Below, one piece after another: positions 53,725 through 62,641 of a stretch of 64,000 nucleotides of DNA. The DNA is from Microbacterium sp. 10M-3C3. GTDB lineage: Bacteria; Actinomycetota; Actinomycetes; Actinomycetales; Microbacteriaceae. The position numbers and the translations under genes are program-made. Position 1 is the stretch's first letter, and each line of letters starts with the position of its first letter. Below the pieces are notes generated by a model. That model was not told where the DNA came from. It ran no database searches and was given only the letters and a program-made list of their open reading frames with translations. Where the stretch lies: NCBI RefSeq assembly GCF_003931875.1, contig NZ_CP034245.1, forward strand, positions 2,852,001 through 2,916,000. Reading direction: 5' to 3'.

Positions 53725-54234
53725 TCACCGGTCGCCGTGGTGGGAGCGGAGAGCCTCGACCACGAGGGCGTGGTCTTCGTGCATCTCGAGCCCGCTGACG
53801 CCGACCGCGCCCACGAGGGCGCCGCGGACGCGGATCGGCACAGCACCGCCCGCGGCGGCGTACAGTTGCGGGTCCAGGTGCGCGTCGGTCTCGAAGCTCT
53901 CCCCGGCGGCGAGATACTGCGCGTGCACGGTGAGGCTGGAGTGCCCGTAATGGCGCACGACCCGGAACTTGCGGTCGAGCCACGCGTCGTTGAGAGCGGC
54001 GGCACCTGTCGTGCCGACGTGGAACGCACGTTGTTCGCCCAGGACGATGCCGATCCCGATCCCGAGAGCGCGTTCGACGGCGACGGTGCGCAGCGAGACG
54101 CCGAGCGCCCACGCATCGTCGAGGCTGAACCGGTCGAAGTCGAGCTCTCGTTCTTCGGCGAGGAGCACCTCGACAAGCCCTGCCGCATCGACGGAGCGGT
54201 AGCGCGCAGCCGCGCCGACGTGCGGGGTGCTCAT
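53725..54234 (-). CDS. UPF0303 family protein
   Basis: 169 residues. UPF0303 (GlcG/HbpS-like fold; sometimes called heme-degrading domain). LLAEERELDFDRFSLDDAWALG and GGAVPIRVRGALVGAVGVSG are its conserved blocks, with DHALVVEALR at the end. Function unproven. The ATG overlaps the stop of the upstream epimerase by four bases, placing it firmly in the inositol operon. Confidence 0.82.
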   Translation of the reverse strand: MSTPHVGAAARYRSVDAAGLVEVLLAEERELDFDRFSLDDAWALGVSLRTVAVERALGIGIGIVLGEQRAFHVGTTGAAALNDAWLDRKFRVVRHYGHSSLTVHAQYLAAGESFETDAHLDPQLYAAAGGAVPIRVRGALVGAVGVSGLEMHEDHALVVEALRSHHGDR

Positions 54235-55109
54235 GCGGTGTGCATCGCGACGAGCTCGCGCAGGCGGGTGAGCTGGTGGCGGGCGGAGTCCTCCCACCGC
54301 TCATCCTCGGCGAAGACGTTCGAGACGATGATCGCGTCCTCGCGGTCGAGGAACCCGGTCGCTCCGAGCGTCGCGAACAGCGTCTCCCAGTCCACGTCGC
54401 CGGCGCCGAGGTCGAGGTGCTGGTGCACGCGGGCGGCGTTGCCGGGCGGGTTGCTGATGTAGCGCAGACCATGCGAGCGATGGTGGTCGAAGGTGTCGGC
54501 CGCGTACACGGCGCCCAGCCGGAGGCCGATCTCCGGCAGCAGCGTGGCGGCGCGGTCGCCGTAGTGGAACGTGTGCGACCCGACGTACACGAACCCGACG
54601 TGCGGGTTGTTGAGTCCGCGGATCACTCGCCATGCTTCCAGCCCGTCTTCGACGAAGTCGTCGGGGTGCGGGTCGATATTGAGCGTGATGCCCTCTCGCT
54701 CCAGGTCGGGCAGCAGCTCTTCCATCGACTGGTAGAACGCCGCCTCGCTGTCCTCTGCCCGCTCCGGGCGTCCGCTGAACTCGGTGTTGATCACGGTGAC
54801 CTCGAGCTCGGCGGCGAGCTGGATCACGCGACGGAAGTTCCGCACCGCGGCGGCGCGCTGTGCCTCGTCGGGCCAGCTGATCCGCTGCACCGGCAGCAGC
54901 GACGTGATCGTCACGCCGGCGTCCGCCACGCGCTTGCGCAGCGCGGCGACCAGCTGGTCGTCCGCCTTGGGGTGGCGGAAGAACGGCGAGAAGTCGGCGT
55001 GCGGGGTGAGCTGGAAGTGCTCGAACCCAAGCCGGGCGACGACGTCGGGGAACTCCAGCAGCGGGAACTCGTGATGCAGTGGGGTCGGGTCGTAGGCGAT
55101 CTTCACCAT
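54231..55109 (-). CDS. iolH: IolH-type sugar phosphate isomerase/epimerase
   Basis: 292 residues. Xylose-isomerase-like TIM barrel. MVKIAYDPTPLHHEFP, TPHADFSPFFRHPKADD, INTEFSGRPERAEDSE, NIDPHPDDFVEDG and NPPGNAARVHQHLD fit the IolH/IolE group of inositol clusters; the metal ligands Glu, Asp and His are present. An AGGAGA site precedes the ATG. The exact reaction is not fixed by sequence; it lies 43 bases behind iolD. Confidence 0.8.
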   Translation of the reverse strand: MVKIAYDPTPLHHEFPLLEFPDVVARLGFEHFQLTPHADFSPFFRHPKADDQLVAALRKRVADAGVTITSLLPVQRISWPDEAQRAAAVRNFRRVIQLAAELEVTVINTEFSGRPERAEDSEAAFYQSMEELLPDLEREGITLNIDPHPDDFVEDGLEAWRVIRGLNNPHVGFVYVGSHTFHYGDRAATLLPEIGLRLGAVYAADTFDHHRSHGLRYISNPPGNAARVHQHLDLGAGDVDWETLFATLGATGFLDREDAIIVSNVFAEDERWEDSARHQLTRLRELVAMHTA

Positions 55110-55152
55110 GTCGGTCTCCTGTCGGGTCGCGGATCGGGTTGAGCGGCGGTGC

Positions 55153-57066
55153 TCAACCCAGCAGCGGGCGCTGGGCCTTCTGCTGTTCGAGGTACTCGGT
55201 GCGGGCACGCTGGGTGGACTCCAGCGTCGAGACCTCGGGAACGGGCACGTCCCACCAGCCGGCGCCGTCGGGCGCGTAGATCAGCGGGTCGCTGTTGATG
55301 TGGATGAACGTGGATCGGTCGGACGCCTTCGCACGCGCGACCGCGGCCTTCAGGTCGTCGATCGCAGACGCCCCGGGGGCGACCTCGATGACGTCGAGGC
55401 CGTAGCTGCGGGCGTTCATGGCGAGGTCGACGGGCAGGATCTTCTCGCCCTGGAAGTTGCGCGCCTCGCCGTCGTACTCGCGATACCAGGTGCCGAACCG
55501 CTCGGAGCCGACCGTCTCGGACAGGTGCCCGATCGACGCGTATCCGTGGTTCTGGATCAGCACGACGATCACCTTGATGCCCTCGGCGACCGCGGTGACG
55601 AGCTCGGTGTTGAGCATCAGGTACGACCCGTCGCCGACCATGACGATCACGTCCCGATCGTCCCCTGCCGCGACGAGGCCGCGCTTGACTCCGATGCCGC
55701 CGGCGATCTCGTACCCCATGCACGAGAACGCGTACTCGACGTGATAGCCGAGCGCGTCGCGCACGCGCCACAGCTTGTGCAGGTCGCCAGGAAGGGAGCC
55801 GGCCGCCTGGACGACGACGTCCTCCGGTGCGCTGGCCTGCTGCACCGCGCCGATGATCTCGGGCTGGCCGGGCAGCGCCAGGCCGGACGGCGCGAACGCC
55901 GCGTCGACCGTGGCGTCCCACTCGGCCTTCTCCCGGGCGATGCGCCCCGCGTACCCGGCGTCGACGCGCAGCCCGGCGAGTGCCTCAGTGAGCTCGACGA
56001 TCGCCTCGCGGGCGTCGGCCACGACGGGCAGCTGGGTGCCGTGCTTGTACGCGTCGAACGGCGCGACGTTGATGTTCACGAAGGTGACGTCGGGGTTCTG
56101 GAACGCGGTGCGGCTGGCAGTGGTGAAGTCGCTGTACCGGGTGCCGATGCCGATGATCACGTCGGCCTCGGCGGCGAGCCGGTTCGCGGCAAGGGCGCCG
56201 GTGGCGCCGACGCCGCCGAGGTACTGCGGGTGGTCCCAGGTCAGCACGCCGCCGCCGGCCTGCGAGGTGCCCACGGGGATTCCGGTCGCCTCGACGAGCG
56301 CACGCAGCTCGTTCTCGGCGTCGGAGTACAGCACACCGCCGCCGGCGACGATGAACGGGCGCTTTCCGGCGCGGATCGCCGCTGCGGCACGAGCGATCGC
56401 GTCGCGGTCGGGACGGGGGCGGCGGATGTGCCACTCGCGGGGCTGGAGGAACTCCACGGGCACGTCGAGCGCCTCGGCCTGGACGTCCTCTGGCAGCGCG
56501 ATCGTGACCGCGCCGGTCTCGACCGGGTCGGTCAGCACCCGCAGCGCGGCGAGGGCGATGGAGTACAGCTGCTCGGGGCGCTGCACGCGGTCGAAGAACC
56601 GCGACACGGGACGGAACGCGTCGGTGACCTGGACGCCCAGGTCGTGCGGGTGCTCGATCTGCTGCAGCACCGGATCGGCGACGCGGGTGGCGAAGGTGTC
56701 GCTGGGCAGCAGCAGCGCCGGCAGCCGGTTCGAGGTCGCCACCGCGGCGCCGGTGAGCATGTTCGCCGCGCCCGGGCCGACCGAGGCGGCCGAAGCGTAC
56801 GTGCCGCGGCGGCGGTGGATGCGAGCGTAGCCGACGGACTGATGAACCATCGCCTGCTCATTGCGGGCCTGGTAGTACGGCATCAGGTCGGGGCTCTCGA
56901 CGTTGAGCTGCTTGAGCGCCTGCCCGATGCCGGCGACGTTGCCGTGCCCGAAGATGCCGAACACGCCGGGGATCGTCCGCTCCCGGACGATCCCGTCGAC
57001 CGTCCACTGGTTGGCCAGGAACTCGATGAGCGCCTGGCTCACGGTCATGCGCTTCGTCGAGCCCAT
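55153..57066 (-). CDS. iolD: Trihydroxycyclohexane-1,2-dione hydrolase
   Basis: 637 residues. Thiamine-diphosphate enzyme opening the ring of 3D-trihydroxycyclohexane-1,2-dione in inositol breakdown. N-terminal GVFGIFGHGNVAGIGQAL and YYQARNEQAMVHQSVGYA hold the activating Glu; the ThDP motif GDGSYLML followed by VVLIQN is near 475. The length matches IolD. The ATG at 57066 overlaps the iolB stop by one base. Confidence 0.93.
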   Translation of the reverse strand: MGSTKRMTVSQALIEFLANQWTVDGIVRERTIPGVFGIFGHGNVAGIGQALKQLNVESPDLMPYYQARNEQAMVHQSVGYARIHRRRGTYASAASVGPGAANMLTGAAVATSNRLPALLLPSDTFATRVADPVLQQIEHPHDLGVQVTDAFRPVSRFFDRVQRPEQLYSIALAALRVLTDPVETGAVTIALPEDVQAEALDVPVEFLQPREWHIRRPRPDRDAIARAAAAIRAGKRPFIVAGGGVLYSDAENELRALVEATGIPVGTSQAGGGVLTWDHPQYLGGVGATGALAANRLAAEADVIIGIGTRYSDFTTASRTAFQNPDVTFVNINVAPFDAYKHGTQLPVVADAREAIVELTEALAGLRVDAGYAGRIAREKAEWDATVDAAFAPSGLALPGQPEIIGAVQQASAPEDVVVQAAGSLPGDLHKLWRVRDALGYHVEYAFSCMGYEIAGGIGVKRGLVAAGDDRDVIVMVGDGSYLMLNTELVTAVAEGIKVIVVLIQNHGYASIGHLSETVGSERFGTWYREYDGEARNFQGEKILPVDLAMNARSYGLDVIEVAPGASAIDDLKAAVARAKASDRSTFIHINSDPLIYAPDGAGWWDVPVPEVSTLESTQRARTEYLEQQKAQRPLLG

Positions 57067-57977
57067 CAACGCAGTCCTTCCTCGTCGGTGTAAGGCAGTC
57101 GGTGATCCAGTTCCTGCCCGCTCCAGGTGTCGCGCACCCATGCGTGCGCGGGGTCGTCGGTGATGAGCCAGTCCCGCTCAGGATCGGGCCCGGCCATCAC
57201 GTTGAGGTAGTAGAGGTCGTAGCCGGGGGCCGCCACCGCCGGCCCGTGATACCCATACGGGACCAGGGCGATGTCGCCGGTGCGGACCTGCGCGTTGATG
57301 TCGATCTGCCCGGCCGGCGACGAGTAGGTGCTGAACATCCCGAACGCCGATTCGCGCGCGGCACCGGAGCCGCGCACCGGGGCGGACTCGAAGTAGTAGA
57401 TCTCCTCCAGGCGGGTCTCATGACCCGGGACGCGCTCGTCGTGCTTGTGCGGCGGGTAGGACGACCAGTTCTCGGCGGGAGTGATGACCTCGCACACGAT
57501 CAGCCGCGCCGCATCCAGCGCCTGTGGGGTGCCGAAGTTGTGCACCTGCCGGCTGGAGCGCCCCGCGCCGCGCAACTCGACCGGCACATCCTGCACGGGC
57601 ACGTAACGGCTGGGGCGAACGGCCTGTGTCGGGGAGGTCGCGACGGCGACCCGCCCAGCGCCGGTGAGCTCGGCGGTCGCGGCGGCGGACAGGTACAGCA
57701 CGTCGGTCGGGCCGTCGAACACCGACGCACGCCCCGTCAGCCGGGTCGTCTGAGTGCGGGCGTCCTCGGAGTACGCGACCGTGAACGAGCCCGCCAGGGG
57801 CACGATGATCCGCTCGACGCCGGTCTGCGCGAGATCAAGTCTCTGTCCGCCCGTCACCTCGGCGACGCGGATGCCGGTGTGCGCCCAGCCGGGCGTGGTC
57901 TCGTCGACGACGCTCTCCCACCCGTCTTGGGCGAGATCTCCCTTGCGGTGGAACCAGCGCTGGTCGGTGGTGCTCAT
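57066..57977 (-). CDS. iolB: 5-deoxy-glucuronate isomerase
   Basis: 303 residues. Cupin-fold isomerase converting 5-deoxy-glucuronate to 2-deoxy-5-keto-gluconate. WSSYPPHKHDE gives the metal-binding His pair, EEIYYFESAP the Glu, and LVPYGYHGPAVAAPGYDLYYLNVM the later His; all are family marks. It is tightly coupled to iolD and separated from iolA by a hairpin-bearing gap of 109 bases. Confidence 0.93.
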   Translation of the reverse strand: MSTTDQRWFHRKGDLAQDGWESVVDETTPGWAHTGIRVAEVTGGQRLDLAQTGVERIIVPLAGSFTVAYSEDARTQTTRLTGRASVFDGPTDVLYLSAAATAELTGAGRVAVATSPTQAVRPSRYVPVQDVPVELRGAGRSSRQVHNFGTPQALDAARLIVCEVITPAENWSSYPPHKHDERVPGHETRLEEIYYFESAPVRGSGAARESAFGMFSTYSSPAGQIDINAQVRTGDIALVPYGYHGPAVAAPGYDLYYLNVMAGPDPERDWLITDDPAHAWVRDTWSGQELDHRLPYTDEEGLR

Positions 57978-58018
57978 GCGTCTCTCTCGGATTCGGTGGC
58001 GGAGGTGGCGGGCGCGGC

Positions 58019-58069
58019 GCCGCGGCCCGGCCGCATCATGGTCCTGATGCGATCATGCCGGGCCGCGGC
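58019..58069 (-). terminator. Intercistronic hairpin between iolA and iolB
   Basis: A 12-bp perfect stem, 58019-58030 (GCCGCGGCCCGG) with 58058-58069, enclosing a second hairpin GCATCA (58033-58038) with TGATGC (58045-58050). Placed after the iolA stop. Partial termination or mRNA processing is likely, separating iolC-J-A from iolB-D-H. Confidence 0.55.
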
Positions 58070-58086
58070 ACAAGGGTGAGGGCGGC

Positions 58087-59643
58087 TCAGTCGTTCTGGG
58101 GGAAGCCCAGGTTGATGCCGCCGTGCGTGGCGGGGTCGAGCCAGCGGCTGGTGACCGCCTTCTCGCGGGTGAAGAAGTCGAAGCCGTGCACGCCGTACGC
58201 CTTCGCGTCGCCGAACAGCGACTGCTTCCATCCGCCGAACGAGTGGTACGCCACCGGCACCGGGATGGGCACGTTGATGCCGATCATGCCGACCTGGATC
58301 TCGTTCTGGAACCGGCGGGCGGCTCCCCCGTCGTTCGTGAAGATCGCCGTGCCGTTGCCGAACTGGCCGGAGTTGATCAGGTCCACGCCCTCGGCGAAGG
58401 TCTTCACGCGCACGACCGACAGCACCGGTCCGAAGATCTCCTCGGTGTAGGCGCGGGAGGTCAGCGGCACCTCGTCCAGCAGCGTCGGGCCGAAGAAGAA
58501 CCCGTCCTCGTGCCCGGGCACGGTCAGGCCGCGGCCGTCGACGACGACCTTCGCACCGTCTGCCTCGGCGATATCGACGTAGCCCGACACCTTCTCCCTG
58601 TGCTGGGCGGAGATCAGCGGTCCCAGGTCGGGCTCGACGCCGTCCTGGCCGGCGCCGTTGCCGACACGGAGCTTCGCGATCCGCTCCTGGATCTTCTCGA
58701 TCAGCTCGTCGGCGGCCGGCTCGACCGCGAGGACGACCGAGATGGCCATGCATCGCTCGCCCGCGGCGCCGTAGCCGGCGTTGACGGCCTGGTCGGCGAC
58801 GAGGTCGAGGTCTGCGTCGGGCAGGACCAGCATGTGGTTCTTCGCGCCGCCGAGCGCCTGCACGCGCTTGCCGTGCTTGGACGCCGTCTCGTAGATGTAC
58901 TGCGCGATCGGGGTGGAGCCGACGAAGGAGATCGACTGCACGCGGGGGTCGGTGAGCAGCCCGTCCACGGCGAGCTTGTCGCCCTGCAGCACGGTGAACA
59001 CGCCGTCGGGGAGACCGGCTTCCTTCCACAGCGCGGCGAGCCACAGCGCCGCGGAGGGGTCCTTCTCCGACGGCTTGACGACGACGGCGTTGCCGGCGGC
59101 GATCGCGACGGGGAAGAACCACATCGGCACCATCGCGGGGAAGTTGAACGGAGAGATGATGCCCACCACCCCGAGCGGCTGCTTCAGCGAGTACACGTCG
59201 ATCCCGGTCGACGCGTTCTCCGAGAACGCACCCTTGATCAGGTGCGGGAACCCCGTCGCGAGCTCCACGACCTCCTGGCCACGCAGGATCTCACCCATCG
59301 CATCCGACACCACCTTGCCGTGCTCCGCGGTGATGATCTCCGCCAGCTCGCGCTTGCGCGCGTTCAGCAGCTCGCGGAACGCGAACAGCACGGTCTGGCG
59401 CTTGGCGATCGAGAACCGCGACCACATCTCGAAGCCGCGCTGCGCCGAGGCGATCGCCGCCTCGACCTCGGCCTCATCGGCGAGGGCCACATCAGCGGTC
59501 ACGACGCCGGTGGCGGGGTTGTACACGGGGGCGGTGCGTCCGCTGGTCGAGGGGGCCTCGGCGCCGTCGATCCAGTGCGAGATGACGCGCGGCGAGAGGC
59601 GGGCAGCCTCGGTGTCGGGCAGTTCGGTGGTGTTGGTGCTCAT
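58087..59643 (-). CDS. iolA: Methylmalonate-semialdehyde dehydrogenase
   Basis: 518 residues. CoA-acylating aldehyde dehydrogenase (MmsA/IolA) producing acetyl- or propionyl-CoA at the end of inositol or valine breakdown. GIISPFNFPAMVPMWFFP, VGSTPIAQYIYETA and the catalytic Cys298 in GERCMAIS are diagnostic. The C-terminal GGWKQSLFGDAKAYG is typical. It lies 34 bases behind the Cgl0159-type aldolase. Confidence 0.92.
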   Translation of the reverse strand: MSTNTTELPDTEAARLSPRVISHWIDGAEAPSTSGRTAPVYNPATGVVTADVALADEAEVEAAIASAQRGFEMWSRFSIAKRQTVLFAFRELLNARKRELAEIITAEHGKVVSDAMGEILRGQEVVELATGFPHLIKGAFSENASTGIDVYSLKQPLGVVGIISPFNFPAMVPMWFFPVAIAAGNAVVVKPSEKDPSAALWLAALWKEAGLPDGVFTVLQGDKLAVDGLLTDPRVQSISFVGSTPIAQYIYETASKHGKRVQALGGAKNHMLVLPDADLDLVADQAVNAGYGAAGERCMAISVVLAVEPAADELIEKIQERIAKLRVGNGAGQDGVEPDLGPLISAQHREKVSGYVDIAEADGAKVVVDGRGLTVPGHEDGFFFGPTLLDEVPLTSRAYTEEIFGPVLSVVRVKTFAEGVDLINSGQFGNGTAIFTNDGGAARRFQNEIQVGMIGINVPIPVPVAYHSFGGWKQSLFGDAKAYGVHGFDFFTREKAVTSRWLDPATHGGINLGFPQND

Positions 59644-59677
59644 GGTGAGGTTCCTTCGGATCGTTGCGGATCGGCGG

Positions 59678-60601
59678 TCAGAGAGCCGGGTGGACGAGCG
59701 ACGCGGCCACGTCGACGGCGGCAGCGACGTCGTCGTCCGGCGGGTAGAGGAGCGTGCGGCCGACGACGAGGCCGCGCACGCCGGGCAGCGCGAGCGCGGC
59801 CTGCCAGGAGGCGTAGGTCTCGTCGGGGCTGGTGTCGGCGTCGCCACCGAGCAACAGGGTGGGCAGAGTGGTCGCGTCGAGCACCCGCTCCATCTCGGCC
59901 ACGACGGGCAGCTTCAGCCACGTGTAGGACGAGTCCACGCCGAGGCCGGATGCGATCGCCACCGACCGGATCACCCCGTCGGTGGACAGATCGTTCACGA
60001 TGCGCCCATCGACCCACTCGGACAGGAACGGCTCGAGCATCAGCGGCACCTTGGCCCGCGCCGCGGCGGTGACGGCGTTCGCCGTCGCCTCGAGGGTGCG
60101 CGCAGTGGCGGCATCGGCGAGGTTGACGCGGACGAGGAGCTTGGCCATGTCCAGGCCCGCCTCGACCGTGCGGGCGATGTCGTGGCCGGTGAAGCGGTCG
60201 TCCATCTCGAACACGGCGCCGCGCAGGCCGCCACGATTGAGGGAGGACACGGCGATCTTGCCGTCGAGGACACCCAGCACCGCCAGGTCGTCGAGGATGT
60301 CCGGGGTCCCCAGCACACCGTCCACGCCCGGCCGCGACAGGGCAAGGGTGAGGCGGCGCAACAGGTCGGTGCGGCTGGCCATCGCCATCGCATCCTGCCG
60401 CACGCCGAGAGCGCCGCGAGCGGGGTGATCGGCGGCGACGATGAACATGCGGCCGTCGCCGCCGAGCAGGTCGCGGCGCGTGCGTGCCCGGTAGGCGTCG
60501 GCGATCGCGCCCGGCCGTTCGGCCCGCAGCTGCCGCACGCGGGCGATCTCGGCGTCCGTGGCGACCAACGCGGGACGGTGGACGGTGTCAGCCTGCGACA
60601 T
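59678..60601 (-). CDS. Cgl0159-family aldolase-like protein (IolJ role)
   Basis: 307 residues. The (beta/alpha)8 Cgl0159 family found in corynebacterial-type inositol clusters, thought to split 2-deoxy-5-keto-gluconate 6-phosphate in place of IolJ. MFIVAADHPARGALG, DMAKLLVRVNLADAAT, LLGGDADTSPDETY and GLVVGRTLLYP are seen. The start MSQADTVHRP overlaps the iolC 3' end by 14 bases, so translation is coupled. The aldolase role is inferred from context. Confidence 0.8.
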   Translation of the reverse strand: MSQADTVHRPALVATDAEIARVRQLRAERPGAIADAYRARTRRDLLGGDGRMFIVAADHPARGALGVRQDAMAMASRTDLLRRLTLALSRPGVDGVLGTPDILDDLAVLGVLDGKIAVSSLNRGGLRGAVFEMDDRFTGHDIARTVEAGLDMAKLLVRVNLADAATARTLEATANAVTAAARAKVPLMLEPFLSEWVDGRIVNDLSTDGVIRSVAIASGLGVDSSYTWLKLPVVAEMERVLDATTLPTLLLGGDADTSPDETYASWQAALALPGVRGLVVGRTLLYPPDDDVAAAVDVAASLVHPAL

Positions 60602-61550
60602 GGACGGCCCTTTCCATGAGCTGCTCGACCTCCGCGGTGGTGGGCATCGCGGTGGAGCACTCCCGGCGACTGGCGACGACCGCACCGGCGATGTTCGCGA
60701 AGCGCAGGATGCGCTCCAGCGGCCATTCCTGCAGCAGCCCATAGCACAGCGCGCCGCCGAAGCCGTCCCCGGCGCCGAGGCCGTTGACGACGTCGACCGG
60801 GTACGGAGGCACCTCCACCGTCTCGTCTTTCGTCTTGGCGAGAACCCCGCGGGGACCCTGCTTCACGATCGCGAGTTCGAGGCCCCGCTCCAGCAGAGCG
60901 TCGGCGGCGCGGTGAGGATCGGTCTCGCCGACGGCGATCTCGCACTCCTCCCTGTTGCCGACCGCGACGGTCACCTTCTCCAATGCGCGCGCGACCTGGG
61001 CGGTCGCGGCTTCCTGCGTCGACCAGAACATCGGCCGATAGTCGAGGTCGAGGATCGTGCGCGGCGCGCGTCCGCGGGCCTCCCACGCGGTGTGGTGGGC
61101 GGTGCGGCTCGGGTCCTGCGACAGGCCCGTGACCGTCGACCAATACACGCGGGCACGGGATATCGCGCCGATGTCGAGGTGCTGGTTGTTGAGCACCAGG
61201 TCGGGGGCGATCGGGTCGCGGTAGAAGTACAGCGGGAAGTCGTCCGGCGGGAAGATCTCGCAGAACGTCACCGGCGTCTTCAGGCGGTCCACCGTCGCCA
61301 CGTACCGGTCGTCGACGCCCAAGCGCTGCAGCTCGAGGTGCGCGAAGCGCCCGAACGGGTCGTCCCCGGTGGCGGTGATCACCGCAGAGTGCAGTCCGTG
61401 ACGGGCCGCGGCGATCGAGACGTTCGTGGCACTGCCGCCGAGGAACTTCCCGAACGTCTCCACGTCCTCCAGGCCCACCCCGTCCTGCAGGGGGTAGATA
61501 TCGACACCGATCCGCCCGATCGTCAGTACGTCGTAAGGGGTACTGCTCAT
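60588..61550 (-). CDS. iolC: 5-dehydro-2-deoxygluconokinase
   Basis: 320 residues. PfkB-family sugar kinase phosphorylating 2-deoxy-5-keto-gluconate. LTIGRIGVDIYPLQDGVG and FLGGSATNVSIAAARHG form the substrate side; VNGLGAGDGFGGAL holds the catalytic Asp around residue 262. GGAGGGACGTC precedes the ATG. First gene of the iol catabolic run, with IolR-like sites upstream. Confidence 0.93.
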   Translation of the reverse strand: MSSTPYDVLTIGRIGVDIYPLQDGVGLEDVETFGKFLGGSATNVSIAAARHGLHSAVITATGDDPFGRFAHLELQRLGVDDRYVATVDRLKTPVTFCEIFPPDDFPLYFYRDPIAPDLVLNNQHLDIGAISRARVYWSTVTGLSQDPSRTAHHTAWEARGRAPRTILDLDYRPMFWSTQEAATAQVARALEKVTVAVGNREECEIAVGETDPHRAADALLERGLELAIVKQGPRGVLAKTKDETVEVPPYPVDVVNGLGAGDGFGGALCYGLLQEWPLERILRFANIAGAVVASRRECSTAMPTTAEVEQLMERAVHVAG

Positions 61551-61592
61551 GACGTCCCTCCTTTCCCGGCCACGTTGACGCGACTCACACTT

Positions 61593-61610
61593 TGTCCTAT
61601 CAACCTAACA
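61593..61610. promoter_or_regulatory. Two tandem IolR-like sites before iolC
   Basis: TGTCCTATCA (61593-61602) matches the C. glutamicum IolR motif KGWCHTRACA at nine of ten bases. CAACCTAACA (61601-61610) matches at eight of ten. They lie about 43 bases upstream of the iolC ATG, in the 67-base gap after the Gfo/Idh gene. A GntR-type repressor is suggested, although no regulator gene is in view. Confidence 0.5.
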
Positions 61611-61617
61611 TAAATCA

Positions 61618-62634
61618 TCATGTCCGGTAGAACGCGGGGCGGTCAGGGGACGCCACCGCGATCCGGTCGCCTTGCTCGAGCGCAATGACGCCGGCCTCGC
61701 AGGCGAGCGCGACGAGGTATCCGTCCCAGGCGCTCGGGCCGTCCACGAGAACTCCTGCACGTACGGCGTCGACCCAGCGTTGCAGCTGGGTGTCGTAGGC
61801 ATCAGCGAACCGCGTTGCGAAGCTCGTATGGTCGGCGACCCGGAATGAACCGTCGCGCCACTGCTGCAATCCGCGAGGTTCGCCGATGCGGGCGAGACCG
61901 TTCTCGAAGACCGCCTGCGTGGCGACCTGGTAGCCGAACCCGACGCTGACGTTCATCTCCACGTCGACCAGTACGTCATTCTCCAGCTCGAACAGCACGA
62001 GGATCGGCTCACGCAGGTGTCGCGGGGATCGACCGTTCCTGCGCGGATGCCTGACCTCGACACTGCGGACGGCGGCGCCCGCGAGCCACGGTGCCACGTC
62101 GAACTCGTGCACCACGGAGTCGTTGATGAGCATCTGCTGCGTGTACGAGTCGGGCACAGAGGGGTTGCGGTGAACGCAGCGCAGCATAAGCAGCTCGCCG
62201 GCGTCCTTGGACGCGATGAGCTCGCGCAACTCCGCGTACTCGCGGTCGAACCGGCGCATGAACCCGACCTGGATGTGCGGACGGTCCAGCTGCTGTTCGC
62301 GTTCGAGGATCCGAAGCGCTGATGCGGAGTCCGGGGTGAGCGGCTTCTCGCACAGCACCGGGAGCCCCGCGTCGAGCGCCGGGAGCAGGACCTGCTCGTG
62401 GAAGCGTCCGGGCGTGGCCACGAGCACCGCGTCGACCAGCCCCGCGTCAAGGGCATCCTCGACGCGGGGAAAGACGCGGGCGCCCGTTTCAGCCGCGACG
62501 GCGGATCCACGCTCCGTGTCGGGCTCGACGATGGCGGTCACCTCGGCGCCGACGATCCGGTGGGTGATGCGGGAGACGTGATCCGCCCCCATAAGGCCGG
62601 CGCCGACGACGCCGATCCGAACCTGATGCGTCAT
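61618..62634 (-). CDS. Gfo/Idh/MocA dehydrogenase
   Basis: 338 residues. NAD(P)-dependent oxidoreductase. RIGVVGAGLMGADHV is the Rossmann loop; CEKPLTPDSASALRI holds the family's EKP with catalytic Lys; HEFDVAPWLAG the His region. In this place it most likely oxidises myo-inositol or scyllo-inositol to inosose (IolG-like), but the substrate is not proven. The start MTHQVRIGVVG follows the ATPase gene by seven bases. Confidence 0.88.
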   Translation of the reverse strand: MTHQVRIGVVGAGLMGADHVSRITHRIVGAEVTAIVEPDTERGSAVAAETGARVFPRVEDALDAGLVDAVLVATPGRFHEQVLLPALDAGLPVLCEKPLTPDSASALRILEREQQLDRPHIQVGFMRRFDREYAELRELIASKDAGELLMLRCVHRNPSVPDSYTQQMLINDSVVHEFDVAPWLAGAAVRSVEVRHPRRNGRSPRHLREPILVLFELENDVLVDVEMNVSVGFGYQVATQAVFENGLARIGEPRGLQQWRDGSFRVADHTSFATRFADAYDTQLQRWVDAVRAGVLVDGPSAWDGYLVALACEAGVIALEQGDRIAVASPDRPAFYRT

Positions 62635-62641
62635 CGCTCGG

